From the NCBI RefSeq assembly GCF_041224595.1, contig NZ_JBGFGN010000164.1:1-64000 (forward strand): a stretch of 64,000 bases of DNA, read 5' to 3'. Both the position numbers and the translations under genes were made by a program. Shown piece after piece: positions 19,348 to 27,899 of the stretch; the stretch's first letter is position 1, and the number at the start of each line of letters is the position of its first letter. The stretch is from Donghicola sp041224595 (GTDB taxonomy: Bacteria > Pseudomonadota > Alphaproteobacteria > Rhodobacterales > Rhodobacteraceae). The notes under the pieces were generated by a model. The model had not been told where the DNA came from, searched no databases, and saw nothing but the letters and a program-made list of their open reading frames with translations.

Positions 19348-20192
19348 GAGCAGCCCAGATCGCCCATCGCCGTGCTGGCATCGGACACCGCCGGATCACC
19401 GGGGAAACGGACACTGACCTCGGACAAGGTCACGCAGGCCTCGTTCAACTGGCCAAGCTGGCCCAGAGCCGATCCCAATCCGGTCAAGGCTTCGGCAGCG
19501 CCGGGCCCTTCGGGATCGGTGGAGAACGCCTGCAAATAAGCGCGCGCGCTTTCGCGGGTGTCAGCCTGCTGCTTCAGCGCCTTGGCGCGTCCCAGATGGG
19601 CCGTCGCGGTCAAAGGACTGCCTGGATACGCCTCGATGAACGCAGCGAAATCCGCCGCCGCCTCGTCAAAGCGCCCTTCGGTCAGGGCCAGTTGCGCACG
19701 GTCGAAATCCGCTTGCTCGCTGACAGCCAATTCGGTGCCAGCGGACTCGGACCCGCCCGTCGCAGGTTGGATCGGAGAGACCGGCATAGCCGCCCCCGTC
19801 TCTGCCCCGCCCAAACGCGGCATATCCTCTAGGGTCGAGATATCGCAGCTGGCTTCCAACTCGCACAGACGGAAGTTCAGATCGTTCACGCGGTTGGTAC
19901 CCGCGGTGACGACGGTTTCGATCCGGTGGCCCAACTCCTCGATCCGGTTGGTCAGACGGGTCATTTCGGATTCGATGGCGTCCACACGGGTCAGCACCGA
20001 TCCGCCCTGCACCGATCCACCGGGCGCGCCTGTGGTGGACAGCTCGCGCTTCAGGCGCTGGATATCCACATTCAGCACAGACAACTGCTGACGCAAATCC
20101 GCCAGTGTTGCCTCGTCCGCCTGCTGCGCCCAAACAGGCGCAACAGCCAGAACTGTCCCGATCATCAGCGCACCCAAGGTCTGCCGGATCAT
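19344..20192 (-). CDS. cpoB: Cell-division coordinator CpoB (YbgF)
   Basis: The 282-residue periplasmic protein has a signal peptide (residues 1-22, VAPVWAQQA cleavage region). A coiled-coil region follows (DLRQQLSVLNVDIQRLKREL and TRLTNRIEELGHRIETVV), then a C-terminal TPR domain from about residue 155 (FDRAQLALTEGRFDEAAADFAAFIEAYPGSPLTATAHLGRAKAL). In E. coli CpoB links PBP1B activity with Tol-driven envelope constriction. The gene is the last tol-pal member and overlaps tilS by 4 bp. Confidence 0.93.
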   Translation of the reverse strand: MIRQTLGALMIGTVLAVAPVWAQQADEATLADLRQQLSVLNVDIQRLKRELSTTGAPGGSVQGGSVLTRVDAIESEMTRLTNRIEELGHRIETVVTAGTNRVNDLNFRLCELEASCDISTLEDMPRLGGAETGAAMPVSPIQPATGGSESAGTELAVSEQADFDRAQLALTEGRFDEAAADFAAFIEAYPGSPLTATAHLGRAKALKQQADTRESARAYLQAFSTDPEGPGAAEALTGLGSALGQLGQLNEACVTLSEVSVRFPGDPAVSDASTAMGDLGCS

Positions 20193-20221
20193 CCCAAACT
20201 CCTTTTAAACGCGGTCACAAA

Positions 20222-20743
20222 TCAGCTGGAAAAGGCACTGCCCGAAATCACGGTCACAGCACGGCGGTTCTGCGAATAGCAGTCCTCGCTCGAACAGACA
20301 GCGATGGGGCGTTCCTTGCCATACGACACGGTTTCCAGACGGGTCGCGGGCACACCCTGCGAGATCAGGAAATCACGCACAGCGGTCGCACGGCGCGCAC
20401 CCAGCGCGATGTTGTATTCGCGGGTGCCTTGCTCGTCCGCATGACCTTCGATCACTGCTTTGTAATCGCTGTTGGTCAGCAGCCACTGAGCTTGCTTGTA
20501 CAGGGTTTCCTGCGCGGTTGCGGTCAGCGACGACTGGTCCACAAGGAACAGCACGCGATCACCAACCGCCTGCTGGAAATACGCGGGGCTCGACGGATCG
20601 CCATAGGCACCATTTGCGCCTGCGCCATAGCCTGCGCCCGCACCAGCGCCCCCGTCCGCGCCAAAACGGTCCGCACCGGTTTTGGAACACGCCGAGAGGC
20701 CAAGGGCCGCAACGAGAACTGCGATTGTGCCAAGAGTTTTCAT
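20222..20743 (-). CDS. pal: Peptidoglycan-associated lipoprotein Pal
   Basis: This 173-residue lipoprotein has lipobox LSAC (C19), a Gly/Ala-rich linker, and an OmpA-like peptidoglycan-binding domain from about residue 62. VIEGHADEQGTREYNIALGARRATAVRDFL contains the diaminopimelate-binding Asp and Arg. It anchors the outer membrane to peptidoglycan and partners with TolB. It lies 29 bp upstream of cpoB in the operon. Confidence 0.96.
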   Translation of the reverse strand: MKTLGTIAVLVAALGLSACSKTGADRFGADGGAGAGAGYGAGANGAYGDPSSPAYFQQAVGDRVLFLVDQSSLTATAQETLYKQAQWLLTNSDYKAVIEGHADEQGTREYNIALGARRATAVRDFLISQGVPATRLETVSYGKERPIAVCSSEDCYSQNRRAVTVISGSAFSS

Positions 20744-20807
20744 GATTTAGATTCCTGCTCTTTCGATTTTTGAGCTTTATAACACAAGGCTTGCGCCCAA
20801 GATACGG

Positions 20808-22142
20808 TTACCGCTGTAACGGAGACCACGCGGGGTCCGATCCGCCTGCGGGAATGCTGACACGCTTCAGATTGCGGCCCGAGATATCGACCGAGTACAG
20901 CGCTGCGGCACCATTCTCGCCCTGCGTTTCACGGGTGAACATGATCACGCGGCCATTGGGCGACCAAGTCGGGCCTTCGTCCAAGAACGATGCGGTCAGC
21001 AAACGTTCTTCGCTGCCATCCACGCGCATCACGCCAATGTGGAAGCGGCCTTTGTTCTGCTTGGTGAACGCGATCATATCGCCGCGGGGCGACCACACGG
21101 GCGTGCCATAACGGCCATCGCCAAAGCTGATGCGGGTCGGCTCGCCGCCACTCGCGGACATAATGTACAGCTGCTGGCTGCCCGAGCGGTCACTCTCGAA
21201 CACAATCTTGCTGCCATCGGGGCTAAAGCTCGGCGCAGTCTCGATCGAGGGCGCACTGGTCAAACGGTTGCGCTGACCCGACGCAAGGTTCAGCGAATAG
21301 AGGTCGGTATTGCCGCCCTCGGTCACCGAATAGACCACAGTGTTACCGTCAGGCCCGAAACGGGGGGCAAAGCTCATGGTGCCGGGCTGATCGGCCAGCG
21401 GGCGACGGGTCGCACTGCCCACGTCCATCACATAGATGCGGGGGAAGCCGCTTTCGTAGCTGGTGTAAAGCACGCGATCCCCTGTGGGCGAAAAGCGCGG
21501 CGCCAGCACGATGCTGCTGCTGTCGGTCAGGTAGTTCACGTTCGCGCCGTCGTAATCCATGATCGCCAGACGCTTCTGACGCTGGGCTTTGGGGCCCTGC
21601 TCGGATACGAACACAACGCGGCTGTCGAAATACGGGCCCTCGCCGGTGATGCGGCTATAGACTTGATCGGCGACCTTGTGGGCCATGCGGCGCCAGCCAT
21701 CGGTGGTGCCCGCAAACTGCAGGCCTTCGCCCATCTCGCCGTTGCTAAACACGTCATGCAGACGGAATTTCACGATCAGACGACCGCTCGCATCCGTGGA
21801 CACCGCGCCCGTCACCAGCGCCTGCGCGTTCACGGCCTTCCAGTCGGCATACTGCACCGGAGCCGAGAAATTGCTGATGGTGCTGATATGCGCCTCGCGC
21901 GGGATCTCGCGGAACAGGCCGGTGCCCACCAGATCGGCGGCGATCACGCGGGTCAGCTGCGCGGCCATATCCTGCGCACCAGCGGTTTCCGCCACGAATT
22001 GCGGGACCGCGATCGGCATCGGCTCGATCACACCCTGGGTAATATCGATCCGGAGCGGCCCGCCCTGCGCAAAAACAGGCGCAGCGGTGCCAGCGACCAG
22101 AGCAAGTGCCAGAGCGAGGGCGTGTGCAAAGGGTTTCATCAT
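20808..22142 (-). CDS. tolB: Tol-Pal system beta-propeller protein TolB
   Basis: TolB is a periplasmic protein that binds Pal and TolA. The 444-residue protein has a signal peptide (AGTAAPVFAQ) and an N-terminal domain containing QFVAETAGAQDMAAQLTRVIAADL. A six-bladed WD40-like propeller follows, with recurrent SPDG/SPTGD motifs such as LAPRFSPTGDRVLYTSYESG, APSFSPDGSKIVFESDRSG and TPVWSPRGDMIAFTKQ. It lies in the expected operon slot between tolA and pal. Confidence 0.97.
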   Translation of the reverse strand: MMKPFAHALALALALVAGTAAPVFAQGGPLRIDITQGVIEPMPIAVPQFVAETAGAQDMAAQLTRVIAADLVGTGLFREIPREAHISTISNFSAPVQYADWKAVNAQALVTGAVSTDASGRLIVKFRLHDVFSNGEMGEGLQFAGTTDGWRRMAHKVADQVYSRITGEGPYFDSRVVFVSEQGPKAQRQKRLAIMDYDGANVNYLTDSSSIVLAPRFSPTGDRVLYTSYESGFPRIYVMDVGSATRRPLADQPGTMSFAPRFGPDGNTVVYSVTEGGNTDLYSLNLASGQRNRLTSAPSIETAPSFSPDGSKIVFESDRSGSQQLYIMSASGGEPTRISFGDGRYGTPVWSPRGDMIAFTKQNKGRFHIGVMRVDGSEERLLTASFLDEGPTWSPNGRVIMFTRETQGENGAAALYSVDISGRNLKRVSIPAGGSDPAWSPLQR

Positions 22143-22186
22143 TACTCCATCCTCACGTTCGGTGAGTCTCTGTTCCTGGGGTGACC

Positions 22187-23305
22187 CTAACGCAATCTCA
22201 TCTGCGAAGGATCAAAAGTCATTTCGATCTGTTTCCACTGCTCGTATTTTTCCGAGGGCAGCGGATATCCTTGGCGTTGGCAGCGCAAAATGGCGCGGCG
22301 CGCGGCCTGATAGGCGGTCTCGACGGCGGGGCCTTCGCCCCCTGACGCGGACACAAGGTTGATACTGCCCTGATCCACGGTTCCGTCGGGGTTCATGTTC
22401 ATGCCGACCACGACCGTCACGTTTGCCGCTTGCGATCCCACGTCCACAACCCAGCACTGCTGGACCGACACGCGCAGACCTTCACGCTCTCCGGCGCTCA
22501 GGGGCGGGGCGGCACTGCGGCTTGGCGCAGGCTCGCTGGTCGCGCCGCCCAAAGCTTCGGCCAACGCGCCCTCCAGCGCACCGGCCAACGGATCGGCAGC
22601 TGGTTCCGGCTCTTCTGCCGGCGTCTCGGCGGGCGGCTCTTCCTCTGCCGGCTCTTCGGCCTCAGCGGTCTCGACCGGTGGCGGCGTCGGACGGTTCGGG
22701 CGCATCATCGGACGCAAGGACCGCTCCATCGACGAGGCAGGCTCCTCGGCTTCGGTCACGATCTCTGTCGTTGCGGCCTCGGGTGCGGCGGCTTGCTGTT
22801 CTTCTTGCACAGGGGCCTCTGCGGGCACCTCGGCATCCGCAGCCTCTTGGCGTTCGGGCGCAACCTCGACATCCTCGGGCGGGGCCTCGACCGGCTCGGG
22901 CGCCACGCGGGGCGCCTCTTCGGGCGTCGGCGTGTCGCTCGGCGGCGCATCGGGGGCCTCTGCCGCGACCTCGGGGATCACGGGCTCGGGCTCCGGCTGC
23001 GGGACCGGTTCGGGTTCAGGCTCCGGTTCCGGCTCGGGCTGCGGCGGCGTCACAGGCAGTTCGGGAGGGCGCAGCGCCTGATCCAACTCCTGTGGCGTCT
23101 CGGCCTCTGTCGGCTGGGGCACGACCTCTTCGGCGTCCTCGGCGGTCTGCGGCGCAGTCAGCGCGGCAAACTCCTCGGCCGAGATCAGAGAGACATCGGT
23201 GGCGTTCTCGATAGGCAAAGGCTCCGAGTTGAAGGTGCCCCCAAAGATCACCCACAGCAGCAGCACCGTGTGCCCTGCGCCAGAGATATAGGTGCCGGTC
23301 TTCAC
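22187..23305 (-). CDS. tolA: Energy-transducing protein TolA
   Basis: The 372-residue protein has a single N-terminal transmembrane helix (residues 8-24, SGAGHTVLLLWVIFGGTF) with the conserved Ser/His face. A long Pro/Glu/Ala-rich periplasmic region (about 50-265) replaces the Lys/Ala helix of E. coli TolA. The C-terminal TonB-like domain includes SVQQCWVVDVGSQAANVTVVVGMNMNPDGTV. It transmits proton-motive-force energy from TolQR to TolB/Pal. The low-complexity coding region produces a long meaningless frame on the other strand. Confidence 0.9.
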   Translation of the reverse strand: MKTGTYISGAGHTVLLLWVIFGGTFNSEPLPIENATDVSLISAEEFAALTAPQTAEDAEEVVPQPTEAETPQELDQALRPPELPVTPPQPEPEPEPEPEPVPQPEPEPVIPEVAAEAPDAPPSDTPTPEEAPRVAPEPVEAPPEDVEVAPERQEAADAEVPAEAPVQEEQQAAAPEAATTEIVTEAEEPASSMERSLRPMMRPNRPTPPPVETAEAEEPAEEEPPAETPAEEPEPAADPLAGALEGALAEALGGATSEPAPSRSAAPPLSAGEREGLRVSVQQCWVVDVGSQAANVTVVVGMNMNPDGTVDQGSINLVSASGGEGPAVETAYQAARRAILRCQRQGYPLPSEKYEQWKQIEMTFDPSQMRLR

Positions 23306-23314
23306 CGTTCGCCC

Positions 23315-23782
23315 CTAGTTCCCAGACCCTGTCAGGCGCGCCCCGCCAGCATCGGTCACCAGACCGATATCGGGGAAGCCCCCCGCACTCAGCGCACCCA
23401 TCACTGTCATCACATCCGAATACGGGACGTTGCCATCGGCCCGCAAAAACACTTTGGTCGTCGCCCGCTCTGCGCCAATGGCCTGCAGACGGCTGACCAG
23501 ATCTTCCATCGCCACGTCGGTGGTCATGATCATCACGCGGCCATCGCCGGTCATGGTCACGGTCAGCGGCTCTTCCTGATCCGAAGACAGCGCGCCCGCC
23601 GCCGATTTCGGCAGTTCTACGGGGACACCCACAGTCATCAGCGGCGCCGCGACCATAAAGATGATCAAGAGCACCAGCATCACGTCCACAAAAGGCGTGA
23701 TGTTGATCTCGGCCATCGGCTGCGCCCGACTGCGGCGACGGCCGCCGGACGCTCTCTCTCGTTTCATGACACCCGCGCCCAT
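23315..23782 (-). CDS. tolR: Tol-Pal system proton-channel subunit TolR
   Basis: The 155-residue ExbD/TolR-family protein has one transmembrane helix, AEINITPFVDVMLVLLIIFMVAAPL, in which the Asp of PFVDVMLVL is the conserved proton-pathway residue. A periplasmic domain follows. Two starts are possible: 23782, 3 bp after the tolQ stop, and MKRERASG at 23767. Neither has a strong ribosome site, so coupling to tolQ is likely. Confidence 0.95.
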   Translation of the reverse strand: MGAGVMKRERASGGRRRSRAQPMAEINITPFVDVMLVLLIIFMVAAPLMTVGVPVELPKSAAGALSSDQEEPLTVTMTGDGRVMIMTTDVAMEDLVSRLQAIGAERATTKVFLRADGNVPYSDVMTVMGALSAGGFPDIGLVTDAGGARLTGSGN

Positions 23783-23785
23783 GGA

Positions 23786-24481
23786 TCAGCTATCCAGCTG
23801 GCGCGACAGGATGGTCGAGAATTCGTCGGCAAACGCCTCGTACCCGCCCAAAATCTTGTCCGAAATGGTGCTGAGTTGGTTGTAGAACACAACCGCCGGG
23901 ATCGCCGCCAGCAGACCCAACGCGGTCGCCAGCAGCGCCTCGGCGATACCGGGGGCAACAACCGCAAGCGAGGTGTTCTGCTGCTCTGCAATCTCAATGA
24001 AAGAGTTCATGATACCGACCACTGTACCGAACAGACCCACGAACGGGGTCACCGACCCGATGGTCGCCAAATAGCCCAGCTGCCCCTGCAGATCATCCGC
24101 CTCGCGGGTGATCGCCACGTTCATGCTGCGTTCAATGCGCGCTTGGGCGTTCGGGATCAGATGGCCTTCGGCGTCATGGCTGCGGCGCCACTCTGTCATC
24201 GCGGCCGCAAAAATCCGTTCCTGTCGTCCCTCCGGGTCCGGCCCCAGATTGTCGAACAATTCGTCCAAGGGCTCGCCCGACCAGAACACATCGTCAAAGA
24301 CCGCGGATTCGCGCTTGGCCTTCCGGTACACGATGTACTTCTGGATGATGATTGACCACGCCCACACAGAGGCGGCGATCAATAGGATCATTACGATTTT
24401 AACGACGAATGTCGCGCGTGCAAAAAGGGCCCAGAAGGAGAAATCAATCTCCTGCGCCACTGCGAGGGTCGTTGCGTCCAT
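23786..24481 (-). CDS. tolQ: Tol-Pal system proton-channel subunit TolQ
   Basis: This 231-residue MotA/TolQ/ExbB protein has a first transmembrane helix near residues 15-40 and the signature region GQLGYLATIGSVTPFVGLFGTVVGIMNSF. APGIAEALLATALGLLAAIPAVVFYNQL follows as the third helix. With TolR it forms the proton-driven motor for TolA. It is the first gene of the tol cluster proper, 120 bp downstream of ybgC. Confidence 0.96.
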   Translation of the reverse strand: MDATTLAVAQEIDFSFWALFARATFVVKIVMILLIAASVWAWSIIIQKYIVYRKAKRESAVFDDVFWSGEPLDELFDNLGPDPEGRQERIFAAAMTEWRRSHDAEGHLIPNAQARIERSMNVAITREADDLQGQLGYLATIGSVTPFVGLFGTVVGIMNSFIEIAEQQNTSLAVVAPGIAEALLATALGLLAAIPAVVFYNQLSTISDKILGGYEAFADEFSTILSRQLDS

Positions 24482-24601
24482 ATGCCTGCTCTTGCCTTCA
24501 GATCCGCACTTTTCAATGCGCGGTTAGTTTCGCAGCAAAATACAGAGTTTTGGAGTGCCTTGCCAACACAAGCGCGTCAGCAAGGCGAAATAGTGGCATT
24601 T

Positions 24602-24991
24602 TTAGTGCAGAAGCAGGCGAATACTCGCCGGAAGCCGCGCCGGATGGCCCGTTTCGGACAGCGCGACCACGGTCACCTGTGCGGCAAATAACACTTCCTC
24701 GCCGCGCTTGACCTGTTGGTGCAGAATAATGCGAGCGCCCGTGACCGCCTCGAGCGTGGTTTCGACCACCAAATCGTCATCGAAACGTGCAGGTGACAGG
24801 TAATCGGCCTCCACGCGCCGCACCGCAAAAACGATTCCCTCTGATTCCTTCAGGGCCTTCTGATCCACACCCAGCCCGCGCACCCACTCGGTCCGCGCCC
24901 GCTCGATGAATTTCAGATAGTTGGCATAGTAAACAATACCCGCCAGATCGGTGTCTTCGTAATAGACCCGCAAGGAAAACCGGTGCGTCAT
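24602..24991 (-). CDS. ybgC: Tol-Pal-associated acyl-CoA thioesterase YbgC
   Basis: The 129-residue hotdog-fold protein contains the 4-hydroxybenzoyl-CoA thioesterase family signature YYEDTDLAGIVYYANYLKFIERARTEW, whose Asp in DTDLAG is catalytic. YbgC is routinely encoded ahead of tolQ and hydrolyses short- or medium-chain acyl-CoA; its link to Tol function is unsettled. Position and length match the family. Confidence 0.94.
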   Translation of the reverse strand: MTHRFSLRVYYEDTDLAGIVYYANYLKFIERARTEWVRGLGVDQKALKESEGIVFAVRRVEADYLSPARFDDDLVVETTLEAVTGARIILHQQVKRGEEVLFAAQVTVVALSETGHPARLPASIRLLLH

Positions 24992-25073
24992 AAAAGTGCC
25001 TCTTGCTGAACACGGCCGACCCTAAGGCCGCCCCTCAGCACGAGCAACCCACAACACCCGCTTACACCCCGCG

Positions 25074-25703
25074 TCAGTCCGGCGCGTACATCGCCACCCG
25101 CGCCGACAAGCGCAGGGCGTGGCTCGGGTCCTGCGCCATCGCGGGCATCACAGGATCGTAGGCCGCCTTGATCAGCCCCGCAAAATCGGGCCGCAGGATC
25201 GTATGATCCCCCGCCACAGCCAAGGGGCTGCGATCCCGAAACGCCTCGTCCGACCAGAGCAGCATGGTCTGCACGATCTGGCTCAGCGCCAGGGTCTCTG
25301 CCGGCACCTTGGACAGCTCCTTGTCCATCCGAAGGAACACAAAGGCCGCGCGGATCGCCCCGTCCTTGTCAAACCGGAAGAACCGGTACTGGTTGGCATC
25401 CGCCGCTTCCAGCCGCCCAACCAGTGGCCCCAGATCCGGCACCAACTGTTCCATGTGCGGCACCTCGGTCAACTCTTTCCACTCGCGGAAAAAGAACACC
25501 ATCAGGTTCGAGCCCAGCTCCGGATCGGTCTCGGCCAGCTGATGCCCCGCCAGCGCGACCACAGCCTCCAGCGCGCCCTTGACCACCTGCAAAGTCGCCT
25601 CTTCGACCCCGAACACCACCGGCGCAATCGGGCGGCCCCAGCGGGCAAATAGATACTCACCACTGCTGCGGGTAAAAAGAGCTTCGACCTCTTCAGGCGC
25701 CAT
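25074..25703 (-). CDS. Conserved hypothetical protein
   Basis: The gene encodes 209 residues from MAPEEVEALFTRSSGEYLFARWGRP, preceded by a strong GGAGGATGCC ribosome site. I do not recognise a domain. The sequence is soluble, of mixed alpha/beta character, with a long amphipathic region and no signal peptide. Notable segments are FARWGRPIAPVVFGVEEATL, MVFFFREWKEL and YRFFRFDKDGAIRAAFVFLRMD. It lies upstream of ybgC on the same strand with an 82-bp gap and may be read into the tol cluster. I believe similar proteins occur in other Rhodobacterales, but no function is known to me. Confidence 0.75.
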   Translation of the reverse strand: MAPEEVEALFTRSSGEYLFARWGRPIAPVVFGVEEATLQVVKGALEAVVALAGHQLAETDPELGSNLMVFFFREWKELTEVPHMEQLVPDLGPLVGRLEAADANQYRFFRFDKDGAIRAAFVFLRMDKELSKVPAETLALSQIVQTMLLWSDEAFRDRSPLAVAGDHTILRPDFAGLIKAAYDPVMPAMAQDPSHALRLSARVAMYAPD

Positions 25704-25771
25704 GGCATCCTCCAAACACAATCATTTCCAAGCAATACGCGACCCCCACCCGAATTTCCAGCGACCCCGCC

Positions 25772-25794
25772 TCCTCTTTCTTGGCCCAAATACC
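25772..25794 (-). repeat. Dispersed intergenic element, copy 3
   Basis: On the minus strand a 23-nt element beginning GGGTATTTGGGCCAAGAAAG lies 69 bp upstream of the hypothetical gene starting at 25703, in the same orientation. A GC-rich hairpin (CAGGCCGCAGGCC) adjoins it. It matches the copies at 5675, 16026 and 39557. Confidence 0.55.
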
Positions 25795-25909
25795 CATCAG
25801 GCCGCAGGCCCCACGCGCGGCACGCGCGCAACACAGCCCCTCCAACCGGTCAGACAGCTTGACAAGTCGCCACCCTCACAGACAACCATAAGAAAACACG
25901 GATGAATTG

Positions 25910-26551
25910 ATGCTGGTCTTTCTGAAACACAATCTGGTTTTCTTCGCCGTCCCAAAGACCGGCACAACCTCCTACCAAGCCGCCCTCAAGGGCAAGGCCG
26001 ACATCGTCATGCGCGGCGCCCCTGCGGTGAAACACCTGAACATGCGCAAGTACGAGCGCAGCTTCGGCCCCTTCTTGCGAAAAGCGTTCAACCTGCACCC
26101 CGAACGGATGGCCGTCATGCGCGAACCGCTCGACCTGATGCGCAGCTGGTACAAATACCGCTCGCGGCTCAAAGCCGACGACAAAAACTCGACCGCCAAT
26201 ATGAGTTTCGAGCAGTTCATCGAACTCTCGCTCCAGTTCAAACCGCCTTCGGTTGCCGCCGTCGGCACCCAAATGAACTTTCTCGCGGGCAAATCCGGCA
26301 AGAACGGCATGCACCATCTCTTTGCGATCGAGCACGCGGAACTCTTGGACGAATTTCTGGCCAACATCTTCGAAGAGCCGATGAAAATCCCGCGCAAGAA
26401 CGTCTCGCCCAAGGCCCCCACCCCCATCTCGGACGAACTGGCCCTGCGCTTCCGCGAGGAACGCGCCGATGAATACGCGCTCTATGACGCGCTCATTGCA
26501 TCTGGCGGTTATCTGAGCACCCCCCAAGAGGACACCGAATCAGCCGCCTGA
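25910..26551 (+). CDS. Sulfotransferase-like protein
   Basis: This 213-residue protein starts MLVFLKHNLVFFAVPKTGTTSYQAAL. VPKTGTT is the 5'-phosphosulfate-binding loop of PAPS-dependent sulfotransferases. MAVMREPLDLMRSWYKYRSR near residue 75 resembles the 3'-phosphate-binding strand-helix. From memory, homologues in Rhodobacterales are sometimes mislabelled gamma-glutamyl kinase. An acceptor cannot be named. The preceding TTG codon is an unlikely start, and no strong ribosome site is seen. Confidence 0.75.
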   Translation: MLVFLKHNLVFFAVPKTGTTSYQAALKGKADIVMRGAPAVKHLNMRKYERSFGPFLRKAFNLHPERMAVMREPLDLMRSWYKYRSRLKADDKNSTANMSFEQFIELSLQFKPPSVAAVGTQMNFLAGKSGKNGMHHLFAIEHAELLDEFLANIFEEPMKIPRKNVSPKAPTPISDELALRFREERADEYALYDALIASGGYLSTPQEDTESAA

Positions 26552-26578
26552 CCGGCGGCCCGAAACAGCCTCTACGCC

Positions 26579-26620
26579 CGCAAAACAGGGGATTTTCCAG
26601 CCTTTCCGGCCTGTTTTGCG
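26579..26620. terminator. Long inverted repeat after the sulfotransferase-like gene
   Basis: An 11-bp perfect inverted repeat (CGCAAAACAGG / CCTGTTTTGCG) with a 20-nt loop begins 27 bp after the stop. It may terminate the upstream transcript, although no T run follows directly. Confidence 0.4.
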
Positions 26621-26781
26621 CCCATACGCTCTTTCCCTTTCAGCTAATTTCGACTATACGCCCGCGAACGGATCGTCCCGCAGCCCACCAGCGCGGGACG
26701 CTTCGTTTTTGGGCCGGCGCGAACCGGCATTGACCGGGCATACACCCTTGGAGGATGCCCACAATTTTTGGAGATTAAATC

Positions 26782-27402
26782 ATGGCACGTGAAGTCCTTG
26801 ATTTCGAAGCACAAGTGCGCACGGGGACAGGCAAGGGGGCCGCTCGTCAAGCTCGTCGCGAGAACCTCGTCCCTGGTATTGTTTACGGCGGTGGCGTTGA
26901 CCCCCAGCCGATCAACATCCCCTACAACAAGCTGATCAAAGCGCTGAAGAACGGCCGCTTCCTGTCGCAGCTGTGGAACCTGAAGGTCGAAGGCCAAGAA
27001 GACGTGCGCGTCATCTGCCGCAACGTCCAGCGTGATGTTGTCAAAGACCTGCCGACCCACGTTGACTTCATGCGTCTGCGCCGCACCTCGCGCGTGAACC
27101 TCTACATCCACGTAGAGTTCATCAACGACGAAGAGTGCCCCGGCCTGAAAAAAGGCGGCGTTCTGACCGTTGTACGTCCCGACGTAGAGCTGATGGTTAC
27201 CGCAGGCGACATCCCCGAGAAGCTGGTTGTTGACCTGGCAGGCCGCCAGATCGGCGACGTGATCCACATCTCGGACATCACCCTGCCCGAGGGCACTCGC
27301 CCCACCATCACCGATCGTGACTTCGTCATCGCGAACATCTCGGCGCCCGCGGGCCTCGTTGGTGGCGACGACGAAGAAGAAGCAGAAGGCGGCGAAGAGT
27401 AA
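26782..27402 (+). CDS. rplY: 50S ribosomal protein L25 / general stress protein Ctc
   Basis: The 206-residue protein is the long (TL5/CTC) form of bL25. The N-terminal 5S-rRNA-binding domain reads VRTGTGKGAARQARRENLVPGIVYGGG. The extra C-terminal beta domain includes LYIHVEFINDEECPGLKKGGVLTVVRPDVEL, and the tail is very acidic (GGDDEEEAEGGEE). It binds 5S rRNA in the central protuberance. It sits upstream of pth, a frequent pairing, here separated by a monooxygenase gene on the other strand. Confidence 0.97.
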   Translation: MAREVLDFEAQVRTGTGKGAARQARRENLVPGIVYGGGVDPQPINIPYNKLIKALKNGRFLSQLWNLKVEGQEDVRVICRNVQRDVVKDLPTHVDFMRLRRTSRVNLYIHVEFINDEECPGLKKGGVLTVVRPDVELMVTAGDIPEKLVVDLAGRQIGDVIHISDITLPEGTRPTITDRDFVIANISAPAGLVGGDDEEEAEGGEE

Positions 27403-27432
27403 TCTTCCCCCCTCTGATCCTATCGGATACGG

Positions 27433-27460
27433 AAAACGGAGCCTTCGGGCTCCGTTTTTT
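27433..27460 (+). terminator. Intrinsic terminator of rplY
   Basis: The stem AACGGAGCC / GGCTCCGTT with a UUCG tetraloop is followed by six T residues, 32 bp after the stop. Confidence 0.95.
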
Positions 27461-27487
27461 GTTGCCCAGTGGTCTGGGGTCTGGGGA

Positions 27488-27799
27488 TCAGGCGACCGAC
27501 TGGACGGTCTCGAAAATCTCTAGCTCTGGCGGTCCCATATACATGTCCTTGTTGCTGCCCGCCCCCTTGTGGGCCATGCGGAACGCCTCGGACTTGGTCC
27601 ACGCCACGAACGACGCCTCATCTTCCCACACGGTGTGCGAGGCATACAGGACATAGTCCTCGGCCTCTGGCCCCTTCATCAGGTGGAACGCTTTGAAACC
27701 GGGAACGGTGTTCAGATGGCTGTCGCGGCTGCGCCAGACCTCTTCGAACGCCTCTTCGGATCCCTTTTTGACTTTGAACCGGTTCATCGTGAGGTACAT
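27488..27799 (-). CDS. IsdG/HmuD-like antibiotic-biosynthesis-monooxygenase-fold protein
   Basis: The gene encodes 103 residues from MYLTMNRFKVKKG, preceded by AAAGGAGAGGCTG. The ferredoxin-like ABM fold aligns with IsdG-type haem-degrading enzymes. N6, W67 and H77 fall where the IsdG catalytic Asn7, Trp66 and His76 lie, within TVWEDEASFVAWTKSEAFRMAHKG, which resembles the staphylococcal TVW...AF..W..S..F..AHK segment. Haem binding is therefore plausible but unproven; many ABM proteins have other roles. It is convergent with rplY and divergent from pth, and no haem-transport gene is adjacent. Confidence 0.8.
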   Translation of the reverse strand: MYLTMNRFKVKKGSEEAFEEVWRSRDSHLNTVPGFKAFHLMKGPEAEDYVLYASHTVWEDEASFVAWTKSEAFRMAHKGAGSNKDMYMGPPELEIFETVQSVA

Positions 27800-27899
27800 C
27801 AGCCTCTCCTTTACGTCTTTGTCATTGCGGCAAGGGTGGCGAAGGCTGCCCTGAGTTGGCATATATGCCACCGCAACACATCAGCAAGGAAGGTTCCAG

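Noticed and set aside
22430..24355. Long open frame (641 codons) on the plus strand across tolA-tolR-tolQ
   Set aside because: It is antisense to three well-supported tol genes. Its composition (runs of Arg, Gly, His) is a by-product of GC-rich Pro/Glu/Ala codons in tolA.
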